Source: Babylonia areolata
Taxonomy: Eukaryota; Mollusca; Gastropoda; Neogastropoda; Buccinidae
Direction of reading: 5' to 3'
DNA length: 64,000 nucleotides
Assembly (NCBI RefSeq): GCF_041734735.1
Contig: NC_134878.1
Location: 545,001 to 609,000, forward strand
Position 1 is the first letter of the stretch. Each line of letters opens with the position of its first letter. The notes under the pieces were generated by a model. That model made no database searches, had not been told where the DNA came from, and worked only from the letters and a program-made list of their open reading frames with translations. The position numbers and the translations under genes are program-made. Shown one piece after another: positions 46,394-56,079 of this stretch.

Positions 46394-46535
46394 TGATGGT
46401 GAGCACTCTGGACCTGATGGCTCCAGCCCACTTCCGACCTCCGAGAAAAAAAGGTACATCAGTGTCTACAATGGAAGAAGAAGACCTCATGCTTGTCATT
46501 TACACAGATGTCATCCGCAGAAATCTTCAGAAAAG
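46394..46535 (+). CDS. Unrecognised gene, exon 2
   Basis: 142 nt between TTGGATTTCTAACAG and AAAAG-GTAAGA. It reads VSTLDLMAPAHFRPPRKK, then EEEDLMLVIYTDVIRRNLQK and the split R codon shared with 48495. The acidic-hydrophobic run EEEDLMLVIYTDVI begins the helical half of the protein. Confidence 0.82.
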
Positions 46536-46724
46536 GTAAGAATGAAAGACTGAAATAGATCATTTTGATTGGTTGAAATGGATCATTCTGAATTGTTATA
46601 GATGTCTGTGGATCAAAATCAAGCTCTGGCTTATTTGCATTTTATTTTGTCATTTGCATATGTCAAACAGTGAATTTCTCTACCTCTGTTTACATGATAA
46701 ACCAGTCTTGAAACTGTTCATTCT

Positions 46725-48494
46725 GAATGATTGATAATGTCTGTTTTGAATGATTCAAATGCTTCTTTCTGGATGGTTGAAATGACTCATTCTGAACGAC
46801 TGATAATGTCTGTTTTGAATGATTCAAATGCTTCTTTCTGGATGGTTGAAATGACTCATTCTGAACAACTGATAATGTCTGTTTTGAATGATTCAAATGC
46901 TTCTTTCTGGATGGTTGAAATGACTCATTCTGAACGACTGATAATGTCTGTTTTGAATGATTCAAATGCTTCTTTCTGGATGGTTGAAATGACTCATTCT
47001 GAACAACTGATAATGTCTGTTTTGAATGATTCAAATGCTTCTTTCTGGATGGTTGAAATGACTCATTCTGAACGATTGATAATGTCTGTTTTGAATGATT
47101 CAAATGCTTCTTTCTGGATGGTTGAAATGACTCATTCTGAATGATTGATAATGTCTGTTTTGAATGATTCAAATGCTTCTTTCTGGATGGTTGAAATACG
47201 ACTGATAATGTCTGTTTTGAATGATTCAAATGCTTCTTTCTGGATGGTTGAAATGACTCATTCTGAACAACTGATAATGTCTGTTTTGAATGATTCAAAT
47301 GCTTCTTTCTGGATGGTTGAAATGACTCATTCTGAACGACTGATAATGTCTGTTTTGAATGATTCAAATGCTTCTTTCTGGATGGTTGAAATGACTCATT
47401 CTGAACGATTGATAATGTCTGTTTTGAATGATTCAAATGCTTCTTTCTGGATGGTTGAAATGACTCATTCTGAACGACTGAAATGGTTCACCCTTAATTA
47501 TTGAACTTGTTAATCTTAAAAGGTTGAAGTTGTTCATACTAGATTAATAAAGTGGTTCATTCTGGGTGATTGAAATTGTTCATCCTGAATGATTGAACAA
47601 TTCAGTTTGAATGACTGAAATGATTCATTCTGAATGATAGAAATGAGTGAAATAGTTAATTCTGAATGGTTGAATATGTATTGATTCTGAATGGTTGAAA
47701 CTGTTTACTGTGAATGTTGAATATGTTCATGCTGGTTGATTGAAATAGTTCACATTCTGAATGGTTGAAATGGTTTGCTGTGAATGGTTGAAACAATTCA
47801 TTCTGAATGGTTGAAAATGTTAATGCTGAATGGTTGGTTGAAATGGTTCATTCAGAAAGGTTGAAATGGTTCGTTCTGAAAGGTTGAAAATGTTCATTCT
47901 GAATGAAGTGGCTTATTTTGAATAGTTGAAATGGTTCTTGCTGAATGTTTGAAAATGTTGAGTCTGAATCATTGAAGTGGTTTATTCTGAATGATTCATG
48001 CTGAATGGTGAAAAATATTCATTCTGAATGGTTGAAGCGGTTCATTTCTAATGGTAGAAGTGGTTCATTCTGAATGGTTGAAGCGGTTCATTTCTAATGG
48101 TAGAAGTGGTTCATTCTGAATGGTTGAAGCGGTTCATTTTTAATGGTAGAAATGGTTCATTCTGAATGGTTGAAACTGTTCATTTCTAATGGTAGAAATG
48201 GTTCATTCTGAATGGTTGAAACTGTTCATTTCTAATGGTAGAAATGGTTCATTCTGAATGGTTGAAACTGTTCATTTCTAATAATTGAAATGGTTCATTC
48301 TGAATGGTTGAAACTGTTCATTTCTAATGATTGAAATGGTTCAATCTGAACTGTTGAATTTGTTCATTCTGAATGATTGAGATTGTTCATTCTGAATGAT
48401 GGAAATGGAATTTCTAAATACCCACATGTTATTCTTGTTCATTTTTTTTTCTGAAATAAACCTTGACCTTGAATGATTGAGATGATTCATTCAG
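46725..48494. repeat. 23 bp monomer array with 69 bp higher-order units
   Basis: From 46725 to 47480 three different 23-mers (TGAATGATTCAAATGCTTCT TTC; TGGATGGTTGAAATGACTCA TTC; TGAACGACTGATAATGTCTG TTT) repeat as an 11-fold 69 bp block. From 47480 to 48494 the same 23-mer occurs in unordered, diverged form (GAATGGTTGAAATGGTTCAT TCT). The last monomer is TGAATGATTGAGATGATTCA TTC followed by AG, and that AG is the splice acceptor of the exon at 48495. Open frames of 119-248 residues are artefacts. Confidence 0.93.
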
Positions 48495-48610
48495 GTATCC
48501 TCTGATGTTGGAGCTGTTCTGGAAGAAAGCCATTCCGTACTTCTTCTGGCTGAGAGGACACAGCAAACTGGCCCTGGACCATTTCCTTCAGTTGTGCGAC
48601 GCCACAGAAG
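48495..48610 (+). CDS. Unrecognised gene, exon 3
   Basis: 116 nt reading R-YPLMLELFWKKAIPYFFW, LRGHSKLALDHFLQLCDATE. Both junctions keep the frame: AG from exon 2 plus G gives Arg, and the final G joins AT of exon 4 to give Asp. The acceptor is formed by the end of the 23 bp repeat array. The donor GTTTGA is weak. An aromatic helix followed by a SKLALDHFLQLC helix has the look of a TPR or HEAT hairpin. Confidence 0.82.
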
Positions 48611-49439
48611 GTTTGACATGGTCTCAGCCACTGCAAGCAGTAAAGAAAGCAAAGTTGGCAGATTAGCAGATATGTGTATTAAGCATTCTTAAACCTTCTC
48701 CTTCACAAAGAATTTTTAAAAGTCAGTACTCAGTTTTGTAACTGTGCATTGTATCAAAACCATTTTGTGAGTATATGGAGATTGAGTCTCTGTCTTTTGC
48801 TGCCCCGTCATCTGCCCTGATAATACTGAGGCCCCCTTACACAGCCACACCCAAGTTTTTCTATCTCAGTCTCAGCGTCAGCAGTCCACATGGAACCGTT
48901 TTGGTCTCCAGGAGGATACACACCAGAGGAGACCCTGTACTGCTGTTGAGTCGCAAAAGTAGTGCTTGTTCCGATTTATCATACTGAGGACACCACCTCC
49001 TAAGCCCCCTACTGATGACAATATTTGCACAGTCGTGGAGCCAGACTGAGTGAGCACCCCCCTAGAGTAGAGACCACCCCAGCATCTCTACAACGTCCAC
49101 CATGAATCTGCCAGTGCCAAAGACTTTGACAAATTATGAAGGTGGATGATGATGACGATGACAACGGTGCTATGGAAGTCCATTTTAGGTTTGGGACTGT
49201 GTGACAAAGCTGTACTCAACTCCTTTCATAATGATATCCTGGCATTAACCAGTCCTGAGAGATACAGACACTTGCAGTTATCAGTATAGCTGGTATGTTT
49301 TGAGTGACCATAGTGAGGAATAAACCCTGATAAAACTGAATTCAATGTCTGAGAGGTCAGAAGTAAAGGTCACAGAGTAGTCGAGGACAACACTTAACAT
49401 GCAAAGAGAAGGGAGGTAATATAACCTAAGGGAGGCAAC
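48611..49439. other. Intron 3, left part
   Basis: Unique-looking sequence. A 70-residue frame at 48775-48987 has no supporting splice sites and is left out. Confidence 0.6.
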
Positions 49440-49510
49440 TAGCCACAGCTACTTTCTTGAGCAGACTGGTGGTTTGCACAGGACAGGAATCAGACTCCTG
49501 CCAGTCTGCA
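49440..49510 (+). repeat. Left arm of an inverted repeat
   Basis: AGCCACAGCTACTTTC, GGTTTGCACAGGACAGGAAT and CTGCCAGTCTGCAC correspond, in reverse orientation, to 52505-52605. Confidence 0.8.
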
Positions 49511-49517
49511 CCATTGG

Positions 49518-52085
49518 GTCATGGTGAGTATGTAAGATTGACTCTTTCTATCCCTCACCTACATGGTGAGTATGTAAGATTAACTCTTTCTGTCCCTCAG
49601 CTGCATGGTGAGTATGTTAAATTAACTTGTTCTACCCCTCAGCTACATGGTGAGTATGTTGAATTAACTTGTTCTACCCCTCAGCTACATGGTGAGTATG
49701 TAAGATTAACTCTTTCTATCCCTCACCTACATGGTGAGTATGTAAGATTAACTCTTTCTATCCCTCACCTACATGGTGAGTATGTAAGATTAACTCTTTC
49801 TGTCCCTCAGGTGCATGGTGAGTATGTAAGATTAACTCTTTCTGTCCCTCACCTACATGGTGAGTATGTAAGATTAACTCTTTCTGTCCCTCACCTACAT
49901 GGTGAGTATGTAAGATTAACTCTTTCTGTCCCTCACCTACATGGTGAGTATGTAAGATTAACTCTTTCTTCCCCTCAGCTGCATGGTGAGTATGTAAGAT
50001 TAACTCTTTCTTCCCCTCAGCTGCATGGTGAGTATGTAAGATTAACTCTTTCTTCCCCTCAGCTGCATGGTGAGTATGTAAGATTAACTCTTTCTTCCCC
50101 TCAGCTACATGGTTAGTATGTTGAATTAACTTGTTCTACCCCTCAGCTGCATGGTTAGTATGTAAGATTAACTTTTTCTTCCCCTCAGCTACATGGTGAG
50201 TATGTTAAATTAACTTATTCTTCCCCTCAGCTACATGGTGAGTATGTTAAATTAACTTATTCTTCCCCTCAGCTGCATGGTTAGTATGTAAGATTAACTC
50301 TTTCTACCCCTCAGCTACATGGTGAGTATGTTAAATTAACTTATTCTTCCCCTCAGCTGCATGGTAAGTATGTAAGATTAACTTGTTCTACCCCACACCT
50401 ACATGGTAAGTGTGTTAGATTCACTCATTCTACCCCTCAGCTACATGGTAAGTGTGTAAGATTAACTCTTTCTACCCCTCAGCTACATGGTGAGTATGTT
50501 AAATTAACTTATTCTACCCCTCAGCTACATGGTAAGTATGTAAGATTAACTTGTTCTGCCCCACACCTACATGGTAACTATGTGAGATTAACTCGTTCTA
50601 CCCCTCAGCTACATGGTAACTATGTGAGATTAACTCGTTCTACCCCTCAGCTACATGGTAACTATGTGAGATTAACTCGTTCTACCCCTCAGCTACATGG
50701 TAACTATGTGAGATTAACTCGTTCTACCCCTCATCTACATGGTAACTATGTGAGATTAACTCGTTCTACCCCTCATCTACATGGTAACTATGTGAGATTA
50801 ACTTGTTCTACCCCTCAGCTACATGGTAACTATGTGAGATTAACTAGTTCTGCTCCACAGCTACATGGTAACTATGTGAGATTAACTCGTTCTACCCCAC
50901 AGCTACATGGTAACTATGTGAGATTAACTCATTCTACCCCACAGCTACATGGTGACTATGTGAGATTAACTCATTTTACCCCTCATCTACATGGTAACTG
51001 TGTGAGATTAACTCGTTCTACCCCACAGTTACATGGTAACTATGTGAGATTAACTCGTTCTGAGATTAACTCGTTCTACCCCACAGTTACATGGTAACTG
51101 TGTGAGATTAACTCATTCTACCCCACAGCTACATGGTGACTATGTGAGATTAACTCATTTTACCCCTCATCTACATGGTAACTATGTGAGATTAACTCGT
51201 TCTACCCCACAGTTACATGGTAACTATGTGAAATTAACTCGTTCTATCCCACAGTTACATGGTAACTATGTGAGATTAATTCGTTCTACCCCACAGTTAC
51301 ATGGTAACTATGTGAGATTAACTCATTCTACCCCTCATCTACATGGTAACTAATTGAGATTAACTCCTTCTACCCCTCAGGTACATGGTAACTATGTGAG
51401 ATTAACTCGTTCTACCCCTCTGCTACATGGTAACTGTGTGAGATTAACTCATTCTACCCCTCAGCTACATGGTAACTATGTGAGATTAACTTGTTCTACC
51501 CCACAGTTACATGGTAACTATGTGAGATTAACTCGTTCTACCCCTCAGCTACATGGTAACTGTGTGAGATTAACTCGTTCTACCCCACAGCTACATGGTA
51601 ACTATGTGAGATTTACTCGTTCTACCCCACAGCTACATGGTAACTATGTGAGATTAACTCGTTCTACCCTACAGCTACATGGTAACTATGTGAGATTAAC
51701 TCGTTCTACCCCTCAGCTACATGGTAACTGTGTGAGATTAACTCGTTCTACCCCACAGCTACATGGTAACTATGTGAGATTAACTCGTTCTACCCCTCAG
51801 CTACATGGTAACTATGTGAGATTAACTCGTTCTACCCCACAGCTACATGGTAACTATGTGAGATTAACTCGTTCTACCCCTCAGCTACATGGTAACTGTG
51901 TGAGATTAACTCGTTCTACCCCACAGCTACATGGTAACTATGTGAGATTTACTCGTTCTACCCCACAGCTACATGGTAACTATGTGAGATTAACTAGTTC
52001 TACCCCACAGTTACATGGTAACTATGTGAGATTAACTCATTCTGCCCCACAGCTACATGCCTGCTGCACCATTGGGTCATGGTAA
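49518..52085. repeat. 42 bp minisatellite; each unit resembles a mini-intron
   Basis: About 61 units of GGTGAGTATGTAAGATTAAC, TCTTTCTGTCCCTCAGCTAC, AT. Each has a branch-like TTAAC, a pyrimidine tract and CAG, then a 7-nt CTACATG and a donor-like GTGAGT or GTAAGT. From about 50570 on the donor-like part is GTAACT, which loses the +5 G. The array begins and ends at copies of CACCATTGGGTCATGGT(G/A)AG (49510 and 52067). It lies in intron 3 of the unrecognised gene. 42 is a multiple of three, so 83-243 residue frames run through it; they are artefacts. Confidence 0.95.
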
Positions 52086-52504
52086 GTATGTTGGATTAAC
52101 TTTCTTTAACCCTCAGCAACATGGTAAGTAAGATAGATTAACTCCCCTGGACCAGCACTACATGAGACCATTGCAGGAAAAGAAAGGGTGGACCACTAAA
52201 ACAAATATGCAGAGAATTGTTGATGTAATCTGCTAAACAAAGCTTTCTTTTCATGCTTCCGGAATCCATAAATGGTTTAGTTTAGAACACCAACTGTACC
52301 AAGCAAGGATAAACTAAAATTAGTATAATGTGTTGGTATGAGAATACTCGTACCTGGTTGGCAGGGGAAGTAACCATGGTACAAGTTAGCTCCTACCTGG
52401 AGTGGAATAAGTTAAACAGAATTTTAGGGGGTAAAAAGTTCCTTTAATGATTTACAGTTTATTCAGATTTTTTTGTTGGAAAATATGTTTTAACTGCACA
52501 TACT

Positions 52505-52605
52505 TTACCTTGACCCGCTAGTGCAGACTCTGGCAGGTGTCGGATTCCTGTCCTGTGCAAACTACTAACTGCTATGCGGGGAAAATGAAAGTAGCTACGG
52601 CTGTT
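52505..52605 (-). repeat. Right arm of an inverted repeat
   Basis: Reverse reads GTAGCTACTTTCATTTTC, AGTTTGCACAGGACAGGAAT and CTGCCAGAGTCTGCAC, matching 49440-49510. The pair brackets the 42 bp array with about 3 kb between arms. Confidence 0.8.
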
Positions 52606-52639
52606 GACCTAAAAAAATTTCCTATATTTCGGATATTCT

Positions 52640-52752
52640 TCTTCTTCTTCGTTCATGGGCAGCAACCCCCATGTTCACTTGTATGTACATGAGTTGGCTT
52701 TTATGTGCATGACTATCCCACCATGTAGGCAGCCATGTTCTGTTTTCGGGGG
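52640..52752 (+). mobile_element. SINE-like family C fragment abutting an exon
   Basis: TTCTTCTTCGTTCATGGGCA, GTTGGCTTTTATGTGCATGA, ACCATGTAGGCAGCCATG and TGTTTTCGGGGG match the reverse of 12020-12215. It ends ten bases before the acceptor of the exon at 52763. Confidence 0.8.
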
Positions 52753-52762
52753 TATATTTCAG

Positions 52763-52961
52763 ATATAATGGAGAAGGCCTCCATCCTCCTGGAAGCTGCC
52801 CTCCTGTGTCAGCTTCAGTGTCAGGCGGACTCGGCTCGCCAGTTCTTCAAACAGTCGCATGAACTGCTGCTGGGCATTGGGCATGTCATGTGTGACCAAA
52901 GGAAAATAGATGAGATCAACGAACAACAATGGGTGCTGTGTGCAAATACGTACGATCAGGG
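52763..52961 (+). CDS. Unrecognised gene, exon 4
   Basis: 199 nt after GGGGTATATTTCAG, ending GATCAGGG before GTATGG. It reads D-IMEKASILLEAALLCQLQCQ, ADSARQFFKQSHELLLGIGH, and VMCDQRKIDEINEQQWVLCA. Helix pairs of the A-L-L-C / A-R-Q-F-F type look like tetratricopeptide-like repeats. The junction keeps the frame on both sides (G+AT, GG+A). Confidence 0.83.
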
Positions 52962-53924
52962 GTATGGGTTCTTTGGTGGTGTTTGATGCGTTTTTATATA
53001 TATATTTGTGTGTCTGTAGCATATTTCATTATATGTGTGTGTGTCTGTTATTCATGAGGACTTGCATGTGTGTGTGTGTGTGTGTGTGTGTTGCAGATAT
53101 ATATTTCTAATTCTTATAGTCTGTTGTGTGTTTAAGTGTGTGCACACCACTGTGGATGCATGTACATTAATTTTGTAAAGCTTGTTGTATGTGTAAAGGG
53201 CATGTTCTGTGGTGCTTGAACACACTTTTCATGTGTTTGCCCAGGTGTGCATGCATGTGTGTGTATGTGATTGTGTATGTCTGTATGTGTGTACGATTTT
53301 GTGCTTTGTGTGTGTGTGTGTGTGTGTGTGTACAACTGTATGTATGCTTATATTTATTGTAATGTATTTTTATAAGGAAATAGAGCATGGAAGAAGTATA
53401 ACTGTGCAAGTAAGTTGATTGTGCCAAGACCGAATTTGTTGGGGTTGTTTCCAATGGGTCCTTAGCTTTCAACACAAAGCTCTGTGAATATAATAAATCA
53501 CACCGCACCAAATATTTGTTCATATGTCTTACAGTGTACTTAAACTTGGCTTTAAGTAATTATACAGATACAATACATGATATCAAAATGATTTAAAAAA
53601 AGATAATAATAATAGTAGTAATGCAGATAGTTACTCACAACATCCACGCATGGAGCTTGTGGTGTTTTCAGTAAAAAGTTATAGATACATGCATCACGTG
53701 CATCATAGACAAACAAGCACACACACACACACGCACACACACACGCACGCACGCACGCACACATATCAGTATCAGTATCAGTGCAAGTAGCACTGTAGTC
53801 AATACATTGTTAGTCAGAATGAAACAGATGAGACTTTTAAACTGAACTGGGGAATACCCACGAAGGACAGAAGGCCAGTTTGCACCATACAACTGAGACA
53901 TACAAGAAAGATCGTTGATGATGA
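52962..53924. other. Intron 4, left part
   Basis: TG tracts at 53068-53093 and 53308-53332 and a CA tract at 53715-53762. Nothing else seen. Confidence 0.7.
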
Positions 53925-54170
53925 CCATATAACGCCTATCTTCAGTCAGAGCCAAGCTCTAAGTGCTTTACAAACATGGAGTCTTTGCACAACAGGCTCC
54001 CTGCTGGGGTAGAGCTGACTGACTGACAGCTACCATTGGGCGCTCATCATTCGTTTCTTGTGTCATTCAGTCGGGTTTTAGTTACACATGCATGCACTCA
54101 TACAGACATGTAACATTTTACGTGTATGACCATTTTCATCAGCCCGCAGAATTGGCAGCCATACTGACAA
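53925..54170 (-). mobile_element. SINE family B, partial copy
   Basis: AAGCTCTAAGTGCTTTACAA, GGGCGCTCATCATTCGTTTC and ACATGTAACATTTTACGTGT match 55545-55745. It stops before the tRNA-like head. Confidence 0.8.
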
Positions 54171-54343
54171 ATTGTCAGTAATCTGTAATCAGCAGTTGAG
54201 CACACAGATGTAGAAGGAGTATATATGTCAAAAGTAAGTCACAAAGGTATGTGGGTGCAGTTTGGGTAGTGATGTTAAAACACACGGTAGCTGGACAGAG
54301 GTGTTGATTGATGTGCTGTCTTTTCTGTGCATGTGTTGCACAG

Positions 54344-54474
54344 AGTGTTGACGGAGGAGAAAGCTCTGAAGTCACTCGCCCTCTGGCAGCATCTGACCAC
54401 CATGCCGTGCTGCCCCAGTTCCGCACAGGCTGCCGCAGAGTCTGTTCTGTGCTTCCACCTGGCCCACTTGCCAG
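54344..54474 (+). CDS. Unrecognised gene, exon 5
   Basis: 131 nt after TTTTCTGTGCATGTGTTGCACAG (AG at 54342-54343) with a consensus donor GTGAGA. It reads G-VLTEEKALKSLALWQHLTTM, then PCCPSSAQAAAESVLCFHLA. Phase in is 2 and phase out is 1, fitting both neighbours. It continues the helical-repeat part of the protein. Confidence 0.83.
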
Positions 54475-54577
54475 GTGAGAACACCTGCCATCACTCACCT
54501 ATCTCATTTTTTTCCTTTTCTTTTTTATTAACTTTATGCCCCACCAGTGTAGATACCATGCAGTTTGTGTGTATGAT

Positions 54578-55150
54578 AGTCAGTCCTGTCTGTGACCATC
54601 ACAACAGCAGAGGAGTCAGCAGAGGAGTCAGTCCTGTCTGTGACCATCACAACAGCAGAGGAGTCAGTCCTGTCTGTGACCATCACAATAGCAGAGGAGT
54701 CAGCAGAGGAGTCAGTCCTGTCTGTGAGCATCACAACAGCAGAGGAGTCAGTCCTGTCTGTGACCATCACAATAGCAGAGGAGTCAGTCCTGTCTGTGAC
54801 CATCACAACAGCAGAGGAGTCAGTCCTGTCTGTGACCATCACAACAGCAGAGGAGTCAGTCCTGTCTGTGACCATCACAATAGCAGAGGAGTCAGTCCTG
54901 TCTGTGACCATCACAACAGCAGAGGAGTCAGTCCTGTCTGTGACCATCACAATAGCAGAGGAGTCAGTCCTGTCTGTGACCATCACAATAGCAGAGGAGT
55001 CAGTCCTGTCTGTGACCATCACAACAGCAGAGGAGTCAGTCCTGTCTGTGACCATCACAACAGCAGAGGAGTCAGTCCTGTCTGTGACCATCACAACAGC
55101 AGAGGAGTCAGTCCTGTCTGTGACCATCAGAATAGCAGAGGAGGCAGCTG
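54578..55150. repeat. 36 bp minisatellite
   Basis: About fifteen units of CAGTCCTGTCTGTGACCATC plus ACAACAGCAGAGGAGT, two with an extra 12 bp CAGCAGAGGAGT. It starts about 100 bp after the donor of exon 5. The frame repeats SVLSVTITTAEE but is intronic by position. Confidence 0.95.
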
Positions 55151-55544
55151 CTGTTCCAACTATCTGAGGTAGAATTTAATTATAGTGGAGATTTTCTTGC
55201 CCAAGGAACATCCCAACTCTCTCGGCCAAGATGGGTTTAGGACAGTTGGTGTTGGGATGATTCCCAAAGGCCAACTAGCCCCCAAGGCTGCAGCACTAAG
55301 AGTCAGTGCAATCTTGCCCCATAGTTTGAGAGTCATAGTCCTTCACAAAAGACTCAGCTGTAAATGACAGTTTTGTGGACCCACCCTACAACAGCCGAGT
55401 ACACTGTGGAAGCCACACTTTGATTGGTTGATATGGATACTTATATAGTGCACTGTGGAAGGCACACTTTGATTGGTTGATATGGATACTTATATAGTGC
55501 ACTGTGGAAGCCACACTTTGATTGATTGATATGGATACTTATAT
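55151..55544. repeat. Intron 5 sequence with a 49-50 bp triplication
   Basis: Three units of ACTGTGGAAGCCACACTTTG plus ATTGGTTGATATGGATACTTATA at 55402-55544. The third runs into the SINE, whose first bases resemble the unit end. Confidence 0.85.
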
Positions 55545-56056
55545 ATCGCCTATCCTCGGTCGGAGACCAAGCTCTAAGCGCTTTACAAACACGGGGTCAT
55601 TTACACAACAGGATGCCTACCTGGGTGGAGCCAACTGATGGCTGCCACTGGGCGCTCATCATTTGTTTCCTGTGTCATTCTATCAGATTTTAGGCACTCA
55701 CACATACACACTCACACAGACATGTAACATTTTGTGTGTATGACCATTTTGTTTATTTACCCCACCATGTAGGCAGCCATACTCCACTTTTGGGGTTGTG
55801 CATGCTGGGTATGCTCTTGTTTCCATAACCCACCGAACGCTGACATGGATTACAGGATCTATAACGTACATATGTGAACTTCTGCATGCGTATACACACG
55901 AAGGGGGTTCAGGCACTAGCAGGTCTGCACATGTGTTTACCTGGGAGATCGGAAAAATCTCAACCCTTTACCCACCAGGCGCAGTCACCGAGATTCGAAT
56001 CCGGGACCCTCAGATTGAAATTCCAATGCTTTAACCGTTTGGCTATTGCGCCTGTC
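55545..56056 (-). mobile_element. SINE family B, full-length copy
   Basis: About 510 bp. The minus-strand tRNA-like head (plus 55978-56052) pairs GGCGCA with TGCGCC and has ACGGTTAAAGCATTGG and GGGTCCCGGATTCGAATC as A- and B-boxes (Ser/Leu-type length). The body has the GCAGCCATACTCC core shared with family C. The 3' end is the AAGCTCTAAGCGCTTTACAA region. Confidence 0.88.
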
Positions 56057-56079
56057 TGCATACACAAAACACACACATT

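Noticed and set aside
48775-48987. 70-residue frame in intron 3 of the unrecognised gene
   Set aside because: No splice sites around it, and exon 3 joins exon 4 in phase without it.
49457-52085. Series of 83-243 residue frames with a 14-residue repeat
   Set aside because: 42 bp intronic array; the regular frame follows from a unit length divisible by three.
54534-55172. SVLSVTITTAEE repeat protein
   Set aside because: 36 bp array starting just after a consensus donor; equally open on the minus strand.
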